A stretch of 64,000 nt of DNA from Aeromicrobium sp. Root236 (GTDB lineage: Bacteria; Actinomycetota; Actinomycetes; Propionibacteriales; Nocardioidaceae): contig NZ_LMIS01000001.1 of assembly GCF_001428805.1 (NCBI RefSeq), positions 3,327,908 to 3,391,907 on the forward strand, read 5' to 3'. Below, piece after piece: positions 42,179 to 52,338 of the stretch. Numbering within the stretch: the first letter of the stretch is position 1; every line of letters begins with the position of its first letter. A program made the position numbers and the translations under genes. The notes beneath the pieces are model-generated. The model saw nothing but the letters and a program-made list of their open reading frames with translations. It was not told the origin of the DNA and searched no databases.

Positions 42179-43148
42179 CCTGTCCAAACGCACGCCGACC
42201 CGCAACATGCTGGTCTTCTCGGGCCGCTCGCACCCCACGCTGGCGCAGGAGGTGGCCGACCTCCTCGAGGTCGACCTCGTCCCGACGACGGCTTACGACT
42301 TCGCCAACGGCGAGATCTACGTGCGCTTCGACGAGTCCGTACGCGGCTGCGACGCGTTCGTCATCCAGAGCCATGCCGCGCCGATCAACGACGCGATCAT
42401 GGAGCAGCTCATCATGATCGACGCGCTCAAGCGCGCCTCGGCCAAGCGCATCACGGTGATCCTGCCGTTCTACGGCTACGCCCGACAGGACAAGAAGCAC
42501 CTCGGCCGCGAGCCGATCTCGGCGCGTCTCATGGCCGACCTGTTCCTCACCGCCGGTGCCGACCGGCTCATGACGGTCGACCTGCACACCGCGCAGATCC
42601 AGGGATTCTTCGATGGCCCGGTCGACCACCTGCTGGCGATGCCGATCCTGACCCGGCACGTCAAGAAGAAGTACGGCAAGAAGCCGCTCGCCGTCGTGTC
42701 GCCCGACGCCGGCCGCATCAAGGTCGCCGAGTCGTGGGCCGCTGCCCTTGCCGGTGCACCGCTGGCGTTCATCCACAAGACCCGCGACCCCCGCAAGCCC
42801 AACGAGTCCAAGGCCAACCGCGTCGTCGGCGACGTGGAGGGCCGGGTCTGCATCCTGGTCGACGACCTCATCGACACCGGCGGCACGATCGTCCAGGCCG
42901 CCGAGGCGCTCATGGCCGACGGCGCCGAGGACGTCGTGATCGTCGCGACGCACGCGGTGTTCTCCGGGCCCGCCGTCGACCGGCTCAAGAACTCGACGGC
43001 GTGCGAGGTCATCGTCACCAACACGTTGCCGATCGCCGACGACCAGCGGTTCGACAAGCTCACGGTGCTGTCGATCGCCCCGCTGCTGGCGCAGGCCACG
43101 GCGGCAGTCTTCGAAGAAGGCTCCGTCACCTCGCTGTTCAAGTCCTAG
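42171..43148 (+). CDS. prs: Ribose-phosphate pyrophosphokinase
   Basis: 325 residues. FSGRSHPTLAQEVADLL, FANGEIYVRFDESVRG, the ATP loop PFYGYARQDKK, VDLHTAQIQGFF and the PRPP-binding CILVDDLIDTGGTI are all present. It makes PRPP for nucleotide, His and Trp synthesis. The GTG at 42171 lies in the glmU 3' end, so the two are coupled. A long hairpin follows the stop. Confidence 0.97.
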   Translation: MSSLSKRTPTRNMLVFSGRSHPTLAQEVADLLEVDLVPTTAYDFANGEIYVRFDESVRGCDAFVIQSHAAPINDAIMEQLIMIDALKRASAKRITVILPFYGYARQDKKHLGREPISARLMADLFLTAGADRLMTVDLHTAQIQGFFDGPVDHLLAMPILTRHVKKKYGKKPLAVVSPDAGRIKVAESWAAALAGAPLAFIHKTRDPRKPNESKANRVVGDVEGRVCILVDDLIDTGGTIVQAAEALMADGAEDVVIVATHAVFSGPAVDRLKNSTACEVIVTNTLPIADDQRFDKLTVLSIAPLLAQATAAVFEEGSVTSLFKS

Positions 43149-43160
43149 CCGTCCCCTAAG

Positions 43161-43296
43161 GAGGCCGCCCGCGGCCGACTGGGAGGGAGCGAGGAACGAG
43201 CGACCGAAGGGGCGTACGGGTTCAGGCTCGCTTTGGGAGATCATCTCACCACGCTTCGCTCGCAGGGCTCGCTCCCGCTCGGCCGCGGGCGGCCTC
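43161..43296. terminator. Very long inverted repeat between prs and rplY
   Basis: GAGGCCGCCCGCGGCCGA (43161-43178) is exactly mirrored at 43279-43296. A second matched pair lies inside it, GGGAGCGAG (43185-43193) and CTCGCTCCC (43268-43276). This 27-bp interrupted stem takes up most of the 313-base gap 43149-43461; the rest holds the rplY promoter and leader. It can end prs transcription, but its length suggests an inserted palindromic element. Confidence 0.7.
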
Positions 43297-43309
43297 GCTA
43301 GCCAACGAT

Positions 43310-43414
43310 TTCGTCAGGTCGTGTGCGCTGCGATAAGATCGTGAAGTTGCCTCGGCGAGGGTCCTTTCGGGCCGTGATCGACAGGGCGCTCCACGGAGTG
43401 CTGTGTCGAGCGCC
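43310..43414 (+). promoter_or_regulatory. rplY promoter and leader hairpin
   Basis: TAAGAT at 43334-43339 is a good -10 box with TTCGTC at 43310-43315 as a weak -35. The predicted leader is about 115 nt and can form GGCGCTC / GAGCGCC (43385-43391 with 43408-43414), about 47 nt before the start codon. It may be autoregulatory, as for other ribosomal proteins, but it matches no leader motif known to me. Confidence 0.5.
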
Positions 43415-43461
43415 TGGTGACAGCCGACTTTCACGCAACACTCTTCAGGAGACATTTCCCC

Positions 43462-44139
43462 ATGGCTGAGATCAAGATCGCCGCCGAGGCGCGCACCGAG
43501 TTCGGCAAGGGCGCCGCCCGCCGCATCCGTCGCGCCGACAACGTGCCCGCCGTCCTCTACGGCCACGGCTCGGACCCCGTCCACGTGACCCTGCCGGGCC
43601 ACCAGCTCATGCTGGCGCTCAAGAACTCCAACGCGCTGCTGACGATCGACCTCGGCACCGAGCAGCACCTTGCGATCCCCAAGCAGGTGCAGCGCGACCC
43701 GCTCAAGGGCTTCATCGAGCACGCCGACCTCCTGATCGTCCGCAAGGGCGAGAAGGTCACCGTCGACGTCCGCATCAACGTCATCGGCGAAGCCATCAGC
43801 GGCAACCTCGTCATCCTCGAGAACTCGACGATCGCCGTCGAGGCCGAGGCGACCCACATCCCCGAGTCCTTCGAGGTCTCGGTCGAGGGCCTCGACGCCG
43901 GCGCGCAGATCCACGCCAGCGACCTCGAGCTGCCCACGGGCTCGACGCTCGCGGTCGACCCCGAGATCCTCATCGTCAACATCACCGCGGCTCCCACCGA
44001 GGCCCAGCTCGACGCCGAGCTCGCCGAGGCTGAGGCCGAGGCCGGCATCGAGCACGACGCGACCGACGCCGAAGAGGCCGAGGCTGCTGCCGAGGCACCG
44101 GCCGAGGGCGAGGCTGCGGAGAGCTCCGAGTCCGAGTGA
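43462..44139 (+). CDS. rplY: Ribosomal protein bL25 (CTC/TL5 type)
   Basis: 225 residues. The N-terminal 5S-rRNA-binding domain has EARTEFGKGAARRIRRADNVPAVLYG, and the TL5/CTC C-terminal beta domain contains IPESFEVSVEGLDAG. A 45-residue Glu/Ala-rich acidic tail follows, as is common in actinobacterial forms. It binds 5S rRNA in the large subunit. CAGGAGA lies upstream of the ATG. The stop overlaps pth as GTGA. Confidence 0.96.
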   Translation: MAEIKIAAEARTEFGKGAARRIRRADNVPAVLYGHGSDPVHVTLPGHQLMLALKNSNALLTIDLGTEQHLAIPKQVQRDPLKGFIEHADLLIVRKGEKVTVDVRINVIGEAISGNLVILENSTIAVEAEATHIPESFEVSVEGLDAGAQIHASDLELPTGSTLAVDPEILIVNITAAPTEAQLDAELAEAEAEAGIEHDATDAEEAEAAAEAPAEGEAAESSESE

Positions 44140-44702
44140 CCTGGTTGGTCGTCGGGCTCGGCAATCCGGGCCCGACGTACGCCAGCACTCGTCACAACGT
44201 CGGTTACCTCGTGACCGACGTGCTCGCCGCCCGCACGGGTGGATCCTGGAAGAAGCACAAGTCCGGCCGCGCCGACGTCATCGAAGGACGCCTGGCCGGT
44301 GAACGCGCGATCCTCGGCCGCTGCCGGTCCTACATGAACGAGAGCGGCGGACCCGTGTCGACGCTCGCGAAGTTCTATGACGTCGAGCCCGACCACCTCG
44401 TGGTGATCCACGACGAGCTCGACATCGACTACGGCATGCTGCGGGTCAAGGTAGGCGGCGGAGACAACGGCCACAACGGGCTCAGGTCGATCCGCCAGTC
44501 GCTCGGCACGGGCGACTTCTATCGCGTACGCGTCGGCATCGGTCGCCCGCCCGGCCAGCAGAGCGTGCACGACTTCGTCCTCAAGCCCTACAGCTCCGCC
44601 GAGCGCAAGGACCTGCCGACGTACGTCGAGGAGGCCGCCGATGCGGTCGAGAGCCTCATGACGCAGGGACTAGAAGCCACGCAGAGCGCGTTCAACCGTT
44701 AG
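44136..44702 (+). CDS. pth: Peptidyl-tRNA hydrolase
   Basis: 188 residues. VVGLGNPGPTYASTRHNVGY contains the catalytic His and the first Asn. RSYMNESGGPV, VIHDELDIDYG with catalytic Asp, and GGGDNGHNGLRSI complete the site. It releases tRNA from aborted peptidyl-tRNA. GTG start coupled to rplY; mfd follows 2 nt later. Confidence 0.97.
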   Translation: MTWLVVGLGNPGPTYASTRHNVGYLVTDVLAARTGGSWKKHKSGRADVIEGRLAGERAILGRCRSYMNESGGPVSTLAKFYDVEPDHLVVIHDELDIDYGMLRVKVGGGDNGHNGLRSIRQSLGTGDFYRVRVGIGRPPGQQSVHDFVLKPYSSAERKDLPTYVEEAADAVESLMTQGLEATQSAFNR

Positions 44703-44704
44703 CG

Positions 44705-47700
44705 ATGACTCTCTCCAGACTCGCGGCCCTCGTCGCCGCCGAACCCACGGTCCAGCAGGCCCTTCAGGACCGGGCCGACGGGCTCAGCACGCTCAACATC
44801 CAGGCGCCTGAACCGCTGCGGCCGTTCCTGACGTCCGCGCTGGCGCAGCAGTCGACCGTTCTCGCGGTCACTGCCACGGCCCGTGAGGGCGAGGACCTGG
44901 TGGCGCAGCTCGGCGAGCTGATCGGGCCCGACGCCGTTGCGTACTTCCCGGCGTGGGAGACGCTCCCGCACGAACGGCTCTCGCCGCGCTCGGACACCGT
45001 CGGACGGCGGCTCGCGGTCCTGCGCCGCCTGGTGCACCCCACCGAGACCAACGACGAGGACACCTCCACGGGCCCGCTGCGGGTCGTCGTCGCGCCCGTA
45101 CGCTCGCTGCTCCAACCGCAGGTCAAGGGCCTCGCCGACCTCACGCCGGTCGAGCTGCACAAGGGCGACGAGATCGCCCTCGACGAGGTCGTCCGGCAGC
45201 TCGCCGCAGCGGCCTACTCGCGGGTCGACCTGGTCGAGCGGCGCGGCGAGTTCGCGGTGCGCGGCGGGATCATCGACGTGTTCCCGCCGACCGAGGAGCA
45301 CCCGCTCCGCATCGAGTTCTGGGGCGACGAGGTCGACGAGATCCGCCGGTTCGCGGTCGCCGACCAGCGCACGCTCGAGGAGGTCACGCACGTGTGGGCG
45401 CCGCCGTGCCGTGAGCTGCTGCTCGACGACCAGGTCAGGGCGCGGGCCGCTGAGCTCGCCGAGGCGCACCCGTCGCTGGCCGAGATCTTCACCAAGATCG
45501 CCGAGGGTCACGCCGTCGAGGGGATGGAGTCGCTGACGCCTGTCCTGGTCGACAATGGGGGTACCCCCGCCACAGAGGGCGTAGCCGGCGGGGGAATGGA
45601 GCTGTTCGTCGACCTGCTCCCGGAGCGTTCGGCGATCGTGCTGTGCGACCCGGAACGCATCCGCGCTCGCGCTGCTGACCTGGTGGCGACGAGCGAGGAG
45701 TTCCTGCAGGCCTCGTGGGCTGCCGCGGCCACAGGCGCCGAGGCGCCGATCGACCTCGGCTCAGCGGCGTTCCGCACGCTCGAGGACGTGCAGCTGGAGA
45801 CCCTCGGCCTCGGCCACACCTGGTTCACGGTGTCGCCGTTCGGGCTCGACACGGACGATCAGACCCGTGCCGTCGAGATGGAGGCCGCTGCGGCCTATCG
45901 CGGCGACACGACGTCGGCGCTCGAGGACATCAAGAAGTGGGTCGCCGCCGGCATGCGGGTCGTGTTCGTCGCCCCCGGGCACGGCCAGGCCCAGCGTACG
46001 AGCGAGTGGCTCGCCGAGAACGACGTGGCCGCCGCGCTCGACGACGAGATCACGGCTCCCACGCCCGGTGTCGTGCAGGTCGCCTGTGGCGAGCTCGACC
46101 ACGGGTTCGTCTCGCCCCCGCTCGGCCTGGCCGTCCTGACCTACGACGACCTCGTGGGTCAGCGCGCTGCCGATCGTACGGAGCGCAAGATGCCGGCCCG
46201 GCGACGCAAGCAGGTCGATCCGCTCGAGCTCAAGACCGGCGACTTCGTCGTGCACGAGCAGCACGGTGTCGGTCGCTACGTCGAGCTCATGCAGCGCGTC
46301 GTGCAGGGTGCGGCGCGCGAGTACCTCGTCATCGAGTACGCCCCGTCCAAGCGCGGACAACCGGCCGACCGGCTGTTCGTGCCGATGGACCAGCTCGACC
46401 AGATCAGCCGCTACGTCGGCGGTGAGTCGCCGTCGCTCGACCGGCTCGGCGGCTCGGACTGGACGACCCGCAAGAACAAGGCGCGCAAGGCCGTACGCCA
46501 GATCGCCGGCGAGCTGATCAAGCTCTACGCCGCGCGGCAGGCCACCAAGGGTCACGCGTTCGGGCCCGACACACCGTGGCAGGCCGAGCTCGAGGACGCC
46601 TTCGCGTTCGTCGAGACGCCGGACCAGATGGTGACGATCGACGAGGTCAAGCGCGACATGGAGCGCACCGTGCCGATGGACCGGCTGGTGTGCGGCGACG
46701 TCGGCTACGGCAAGACCGAGATCGCGGTGCGCGCGGCGTTCAAGGCGATCCAGGACGGCAAGCAGGTCATCCTGCTCGTCCCGACGACGTTGCTGGTGCA
46801 GCAGCACCACGCCACGTTCGCCGAGCGGTTCGGCCAGTTCCCGGTCAAGATCCGGCCGCTGTCGCGGTTCCAGACCGAGAAGGAGTCCAAGGAGACCCTC
46901 GCCGGCCTCGCGGACGGCACGATCGACCTGGTCATCGGCACGCACCGCCTCCTGCAGCCGGGCGTACGCATCAAGGACCTCGGCCTGGTGATCGTCGACG
47001 AGGAGCAGCGCTTCGGCGTCGAGCACAAGGAGGCGCTCAAGATGCTGCGCGCCGCCGTCGATGTGCTGTCGATGTCCGCCACGCCGATCCCGCGCACGCT
47101 CGAGATGGCCATCACTGGCATCCGCGAGATGTCGACGATAGCCACGCCGCCGGAGGAGCGTCACCCGGTGCTGTCGTTCGTCGGTCCGTACGAGGACCGG
47201 CAGGTCATCGCCGCGATCCGCCGCGAGCTGCTCCGCGAAGGGCAGGTGTTCTTCATCCACAACCGGGTGCAGAGCATCGACAAGGCCGTCGCCAAGATCA
47301 AGGACCTCGTGCCCGAGGCGCGGGTCGCCGCGGCCCACGGCCAGATGGGTGAGCACCAGCTCGAGGAGGTCATGGTCGACTTCTGGGAGAAGCGCTACGA
47401 CGTCCTGGTGTGCACCACGATCGTCGAGTCCGGCCTCGACGTGTCCAACGCCAACACCATGATCATCGAGCGCGCCGACACCCTCGGTCTCTCGCAGCTG
47501 CACCAGCTCCGCGGCCGCGTCGGGCGTTCACGCGAGCGCGCCTACGCGTACTTCCTCTACCCGCCCGAGAAGCCGCTCACCGAGACCGCCCACGACCGGC
47601 TCGCGACGATCGCGCAGCACTCCGAGCTCGGCGGCGGCATGGCCGTGGCGATGAAGGACCTCGAGATCCGCGGGGCGGGCAACCTGCTCGGCGGCGAGCA

Positions 47701-48262
47701 GTCCGGCCACATCGCCGACGTCGGCTTCGACCTCTACGTACGCCTCGTCGGCGAGGCGGTCGCCGAGTTCCGCGGCGACGCCGAGCCCGAGCGTGAGGTC
47801 AAGATCGAGCTGCCGATCGAGGCGCACCTGCCGCACGAGTACGTCCAGAGCGAGCGGCTCCGCCTCGAGATGTACAAGCGACTGGCAGACGTACGCGCGC
47901 TGGCTGACGTCGACGAGCTGCGCGCCGAGCTGGTCGACCGCTACGGCGAGCCGCCCGAGGCGGTCGAGGTCCTGCTGGACGTCGCTCGTCTGCGCGTACG
48001 GGTGCGCGAGGCCGGCCTGACCGAGGTCACCGCAGCAGGCCCGAACGTACGCTTCGCGCCCCTCAAGCTGCCCGACTCGGCGCAGATGCGCCTGCAGCGG
48101 ATCTATCCGCGCAGCACCTACAAGGTCGCCGCCGAGGTGGCCCTGGTGCCGCGGCCCAAGACCGCTCCGGTCGGTGGCAAGCCGCTCGTCGGCCGCGAGC
48201 TGCTCGAGTGGACCCGCACCGTGATCGACACACTCGTTCCGGCTCCTGCGCCCGTCAGCTGA
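44705..48262 (+). CDS. mfd: Transcription-repair coupling factor
   Basis: 1185 residues. Domains in order: a UvrB-like N-terminal module (1-330), the RNA-polymerase-interacting domain with LKTGDFVVHEQHGVGRYVEL (about 510), a RecG-type translocase with Walker A CGDVGYGKTEIA (about 665) and the DEEQRFG box (about 764), a helicase C domain with the QLHQLRGRVGRS motif, and a C-terminal regulatory domain. It removes stalled RNA polymerase at lesions and recruits UvrA. A short hairpin GGGGT CCCG ACCCC follows the stop. Confidence 0.97.
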   Translation: MTLSRLAALVAAEPTVQQALQDRADGLSTLNIQAPEPLRPFLTSALAQQSTVLAVTATAREGEDLVAQLGELIGPDAVAYFPAWETLPHERLSPRSDTVGRRLAVLRRLVHPTETNDEDTSTGPLRVVVAPVRSLLQPQVKGLADLTPVELHKGDEIALDEVVRQLAAAAYSRVDLVERRGEFAVRGGIIDVFPPTEEHPLRIEFWGDEVDEIRRFAVADQRTLEEVTHVWAPPCRELLLDDQVRARAAELAEAHPSLAEIFTKIAEGHAVEGMESLTPVLVDNGGTPATEGVAGGGMELFVDLLPERSAIVLCDPERIRARAADLVATSEEFLQASWAAAATGAEAPIDLGSAAFRTLEDVQLETLGLGHTWFTVSPFGLDTDDQTRAVEMEAAAAYRGDTTSALEDIKKWVAAGMRVVFVAPGHGQAQRTSEWLAENDVAAALDDEITAPTPGVVQVACGELDHGFVSPPLGLAVLTYDDLVGQRAADRTERKMPARRRKQVDPLELKTGDFVVHEQHGVGRYVELMQRVVQGAAREYLVIEYAPSKRGQPADRLFVPMDQLDQISRYVGGESPSLDRLGGSDWTTRKNKARKAVRQIAGELIKLYAARQATKGHAFGPDTPWQAELEDAFAFVETPDQMVTIDEVKRDMERTVPMDRLVCGDVGYGKTEIAVRAAFKAIQDGKQVILLVPTTLLVQQHHATFAERFGQFPVKIRPLSRFQTEKESKETLAGLADGTIDLVIGTHRLLQPGVRIKDLGLVIVDEEQRFGVEHKEALKMLRAAVDVLSMSATPIPRTLEMAITGIREMSTIATPPEERHPVLSFVGPYEDRQVIAAIRRELLREGQVFFIHNRVQSIDKAVAKIKDLVPEARVAAAHGQMGEHQLEEVMVDFWEKRYDVLVCTTIVESGLDVSNANTMIIERADTLGLSQLHQLRGRVGRSRERAYAYFLYPPEKPLTETAHDRLATIAQHSELGGGMAVAMKDLEIRGAGNLLGGEQSGHIADVGFDLYVRLVGEAVAEFRGDAEPEREVKIELPIEAHLPHEYVQSERLRLEMYKRLADVRALADVDELRAELVDRYGEPPEAVEVLLDVARLRVRVREAGLTEVTAAGPNVRFAPLKLPDSAQMRLQRIYPRSTYKVAAEVALVPRPKTAPVGGKPLVGRELLEWTRTVIDTLVPAPAPVS

Positions 48263-48393
48263 ACGGGGTCCCGACCCCGGGAGCGGTGACCTGGTCGCCC
48301 AACCGGGCGCCTGACAGGCGACTGACCCACCGGGACGCAGCCGGATGGGAGGGACGTCGTCGAGGCCTGAGGGTGCTCGGATAACGTGTGAGC

Positions 48394-49041
48394 ATGCTCA
48401 CTCGTGCGCGCGCTGCTGTCCTCGTCCTCGCGGGCCTGACGCTTGCTGCCTGCGGCAACGTCCACCCCGGTGCCGCTGCGGTGGTCGACGACCAGACCAT
48501 CTCGATGAAGACGCTCGACAAGACGGCCGAGGCCTACTGCACCCTGACCCTTGCCAGTGCCAAGAGCCAAGGTGCGACCGTCCCCGGCAACGCCGACGTG
48601 CGGCGCCAGACCGTGACGACATTGGTGTCACTGGTGGTGGCCCGCAAGCTCGCCAAACAGGAGGACGTCACGCCGAAGCCCGCGGAGTACGAGCTCACGA
48701 CGCAGCAGGAGGACCAGATCTCCAAGGCGTTCCCTGACGACAACGCCGACGAGCTCAAGAAGCTCATCGAGAAGGGCCAGGAGCTGTCAGCCATCTCGGT
48801 CGCGCTCGGCGAGAAGAGCACGGGTCAGGCGCGCACGGCCGACAACGTCTCGCAGCTGGCCGAGGCGGGGCAGGCCGAGATCACCAAGGCGTTCAAGGAC
48901 AACGACGTGAAGTTCGCACCGCGGTTCGGCCTGAGCAACACCACGGCCAAGACCGTCGCCGACACCGGCTCGTTGGCGGTCGCTCCGTCGGACGGTGACG
49001 ACAAGGCCGACGCGCTGCCCAAAGCCCAACGCTGCTCCTGA
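48394..49041 (+). CDS. Lipoprotein with SurA-N-like region
   Basis: 215 residues from the ATG at 48394; a GTG 6 nt earlier is also in frame. A signal peptide ends in the lipobox LAAC. The mature start NVHPGAAAVVDDQTISMKTLDKTAEAYC resembles the SurA N-terminal chaperone region, but no prolyl isomerase domain follows. TAACGT at 48382-48387 ends 6 nt before the ATG, suggesting a leaderless message. It stands between mfd and mazG, as in other actinobacteria; perhaps an extracytoplasmic folding factor. Confidence 0.8.
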   Translation: MLTRARAAVLVLAGLTLAACGNVHPGAAAVVDDQTISMKTLDKTAEAYCTLTLASAKSQGATVPGNADVRRQTVTTLVSLVVARKLAKQEDVTPKPAEYELTTQQEDQISKAFPDDNADELKKLIEKGQELSAISVALGEKSTGQARTADNVSQLAEAGQAEITKAFKDNDVKFAPRFGLSNTTAKTVADTGSLAVAPSDGDDKADALPKAQRCS

Positions 49042-49901
49042 TGCGCATCGTCGTCCTCAGCCCTCGGGTCGCCCCGGGGATCCTCACGTTGGCTGCGTGG
49101 GACGCGCTGCGGGACGCCTCGGCCGTACGCGCCGCCGTCGACGACCCGCACGTACGCGCGATCGTGTCGTCGGGCATCGACGTCGAGATCACGGCGGACC
49201 CTCCGACGTACGAGACGGACACCGTGTGGATCGCCCCGACGGGTGACACCGCCTGGGCCCGGTCGATCGCCGACGACCTGATGGACGGCGGGGGAGCCGC
49301 CTCCGACATCGAGGTGGTGTTCGGCTCGTACGACCTGCCGGGCTCCGGGCTGCTCGACGTCGTGGAGATCATGGATCGCCTCCGTCGCGAGTGCCCGTGG
49401 ACCGCCCAGCAGTCGCACGAGACGCTCAGCCACTACCTGCTGGAGGAGGCGCACGAGACGCTCGAGGCGCTGGACAACGGCGACAGCGAGCACCTGCGTG
49501 AAGAGCTCGGCGACCTGCTGATGCAGATCGTGTTCCACGCGCGGATCGCCGCCGAGGGTGAGGGCTGGGACATCGACGACGTCGCGGCCGGGATCGCCGA
49601 GAAGCTGGTCTACCGCAACCCGCACGTGTTCGGCGACGCCACGGTCACGAGCGCCGGGGAGGTCGACGCCAACTGGCAGCGCCTCAAGGCCACCGAGAAG
49701 CGGCGCGCCTCCGTCCTCGAGGGCATCCCCGCGACGCTGCCCGCGCTGGCGTACGCCGACAAGGTCCTCAGCCGGCTCGATGGTGTCGACATCAGCGGTG
49801 ACGACCTCGGTGCACGGTTGCTGGCGCTCGTCGCCGAGGCCCGAGCCCAAGGGCAGGACGCCGAAGAGGTCCTGCGCCAAGCCGTACGCCTGCTGGGCTG
49901 A
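49041..49901 (+). CDS. mazG: MazG nucleoside triphosphate pyrophosphohydrolase
   Basis: 286 residues. The catalytic MazG domain starts at LLDVVEIMDRLRRECPWTAQQ (about residue 105) and includes the metal-binding LLEEAHETLEAL and EELGDLLMQIVFHARIA. The last part has RRASVLEGIPATLPAL, typical of full-length MazG. The first 100 residues are a divergent region like that of mycobacterial MazG. It removes damaged or excess dNTPs. ATG overlaps the lipoprotein stop by 1 nt. Confidence 0.93.
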   Translation: MRIVVLSPRVAPGILTLAAWDALRDASAVRAAVDDPHVRAIVSSGIDVEITADPPTYETDTVWIAPTGDTAWARSIADDLMDGGGAASDIEVVFGSYDLPGSGLLDVVEIMDRLRRECPWTAQQSHETLSHYLLEEAHETLEALDNGDSEHLREELGDLLMQIVFHARIAAEGEGWDIDDVAAGIAEKLVYRNPHVFGDATVTSAGEVDANWQRLKATEKRRASVLEGIPATLPALAYADKVLSRLDGVDISGDDLGARLLALVAEARAQGQDAEEVLRQAVRLLG

Positions 49902-49906
49902 CCGTC

Positions 49907-50343
49907 CTTGTCCCGTTGCGGGCGGTGACCTAGGTCGAACGCGGAGGTCTGAGGTTCGATCCAGGTCACCGCCGGCTGCGAGGTCGATCATGGGCGGTGA
50001 CCTAGGTCGAACGGGGTGGTCTGAGGTTCGATCCAGGTCACCGGCAAACGCCGCGATCGACCTTGTCCCGTTGCGGGCGGTGACCTAGGTCGAACGCGGA
50101 GGTCTGACGTTCGATCCAGGTCACCGGCGACTTCGAGGTCGATCATGGGCGGTGACCTAGGTCGAACGGGGAGGTCTGAGGTTCGATCCAGGTCACCGGC
50201 GACTGCGAGGTCGATCATGGGCGGTGACCCAGGTCGAACGGGGAGCTCTGAGGTTCGACCAAGTCACCGGCGACTGCGAGGTCGATCATGGGCGGTGACC
50301 TAAGTCGAACGCGGGGGTCTGAGGTTCGACCCAGGTCACCGCC
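49907..50343. repeat. Six tandem 72-bp units, each a palindrome
   Basis: Units start (GGCGGTGACC) at 49921, 49993, 50076, 50148, 50220 and 50291, so spacings are 72, 83, 72, 72 and 71. Each has arms GGTGACCTAGGTCGAAC and GTTCGATCCAGGTCACC, 15 of 17 bases matching as an inverted repeat, around a 13-nt loop. A linker of about 20 nt (GACTGCGAGGTCGATCAT) is itself repeated. CTTGTCCCGTTGCG precedes units 1 and 3, showing that a two-unit block was duplicated. It fills most of the 593-base gap 49902-50494; the remainder (50344-50452) shows nothing clear. Confidence 0.95.
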
Positions 50344-50452
50344 GATCGCATCCGCGACCGCGACGAGCTGCCTGGCCCGCACCAGCTCACCGCCCGCACG
50401 CACCGAGGTGTCCACGCTGGCGAGGCGGTGCCGGACCTCAGGCCGACAGGAC

Positions 50453-51772
<1,320 letters not shown>

Positions 51773-51777
51773 GACCG

Positions 51778-52338
51778 ATGGCCTCGCGTCCCCCACGTGG
51801 CCCCGGCCGGAGGCCGCCCGAGCGCGGGCGGCGTCCGGCCGAGCGTGGGGCTCGCGGGGCGGCGCGCAACCGTACGCCCAAGGTGGCGACGGTCAGCGCC
51901 GGCACCGGACCGCAGCTCACGACGCGCGCGATCGTGCTGCTGTCCGTCGTGCTGCTGCTGATCGCTTCCTACACATCGACGCTGCACGCCTGGTGGGAGC
52001 AGCGGGCCGACATCCAGGGCACCAAGGCCGAGATCGTCATGCGCAAGCAGCAGATCGCCGGCCTGGAGGACCAGAAGGACCGCTGGAACGACCCGGCCTA
52101 CATCAAGCAGCAGGCCAAGGAACGCTTCGGCTGGGTGATCCCCGGCGAGGTCGGCTACCGCGTCATCGGCAGTGACGGCACGGTCAAGGGCAACGTCCCG
52201 ACGCTCGATGCACCGCCCACCGCGACGACCAAGACCGAGTGGTACGACAAGCTGTGGGGCAGCGTCAAGGAGTCCGGCAAGACGCCCAAGGCAGTCAAGC
52301 CCACCACCGATCCCGACAAGGTGCTGAAGAAGAAGTGA
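51778..52338 (+). CDS. FtsB/DivIC-type septum formation initiator
   Basis: 186 residues: a long Arg/Pro-rich cytoplasmic tail (1-48), one membrane helix at about 50-67, a short coiled coil (IQGTKAEIVMRKQQIAGLED), and the FtsB core NDPAYIKQQAKERFGWVIPGE. A Lys-rich C-terminus follows. In actinobacteria this FtsB-like protein follows eno and takes part in the FtsQLB divisome complex. It starts 5 nt after eno and overlaps the next gene by 4 nt. Confidence 0.93.
   Translation: MASRPPRGPGRRPPERGRRPAERGARGAARNRTPKVATVSAGTGPQLTTRAIVLLSVVLLLIASYTSTLHAWWEQRADIQGTKAEIVMRKQQIAGLEDQKDRWNDPAYIKQQAKERFGWVIPGEVGYRVIGSDGTVKGNVPTLDAPPTATTKTEWYDKLWGSVKESGKTPKAVKPTTDPDKVLKKK

Noticed and set aside
49955..49964. 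tRNA-like T-arm (GGTTCGATCC) in each repeat unit
   Set aside because: The match is to a short consensus and the surrounding sequence cannot form acceptor or anticodon arms; the segment is explained as one arm of the palindrome.
49907..50343. CRISPR array
   Set aside because: Repeat period and palindromic units look superficially similar, but the sequences between cores are themselves repeated rather than unique spacers, and no cas genes are present.
49988..50415. Minus-strand repetitive proteins over the 72-bp array (24-residue periodic frames)
   Set aside because: 72 is a multiple of three, so any frame repeats; the 83- and 71-bp spacings break the frame, and there is no ribosome-binding site.
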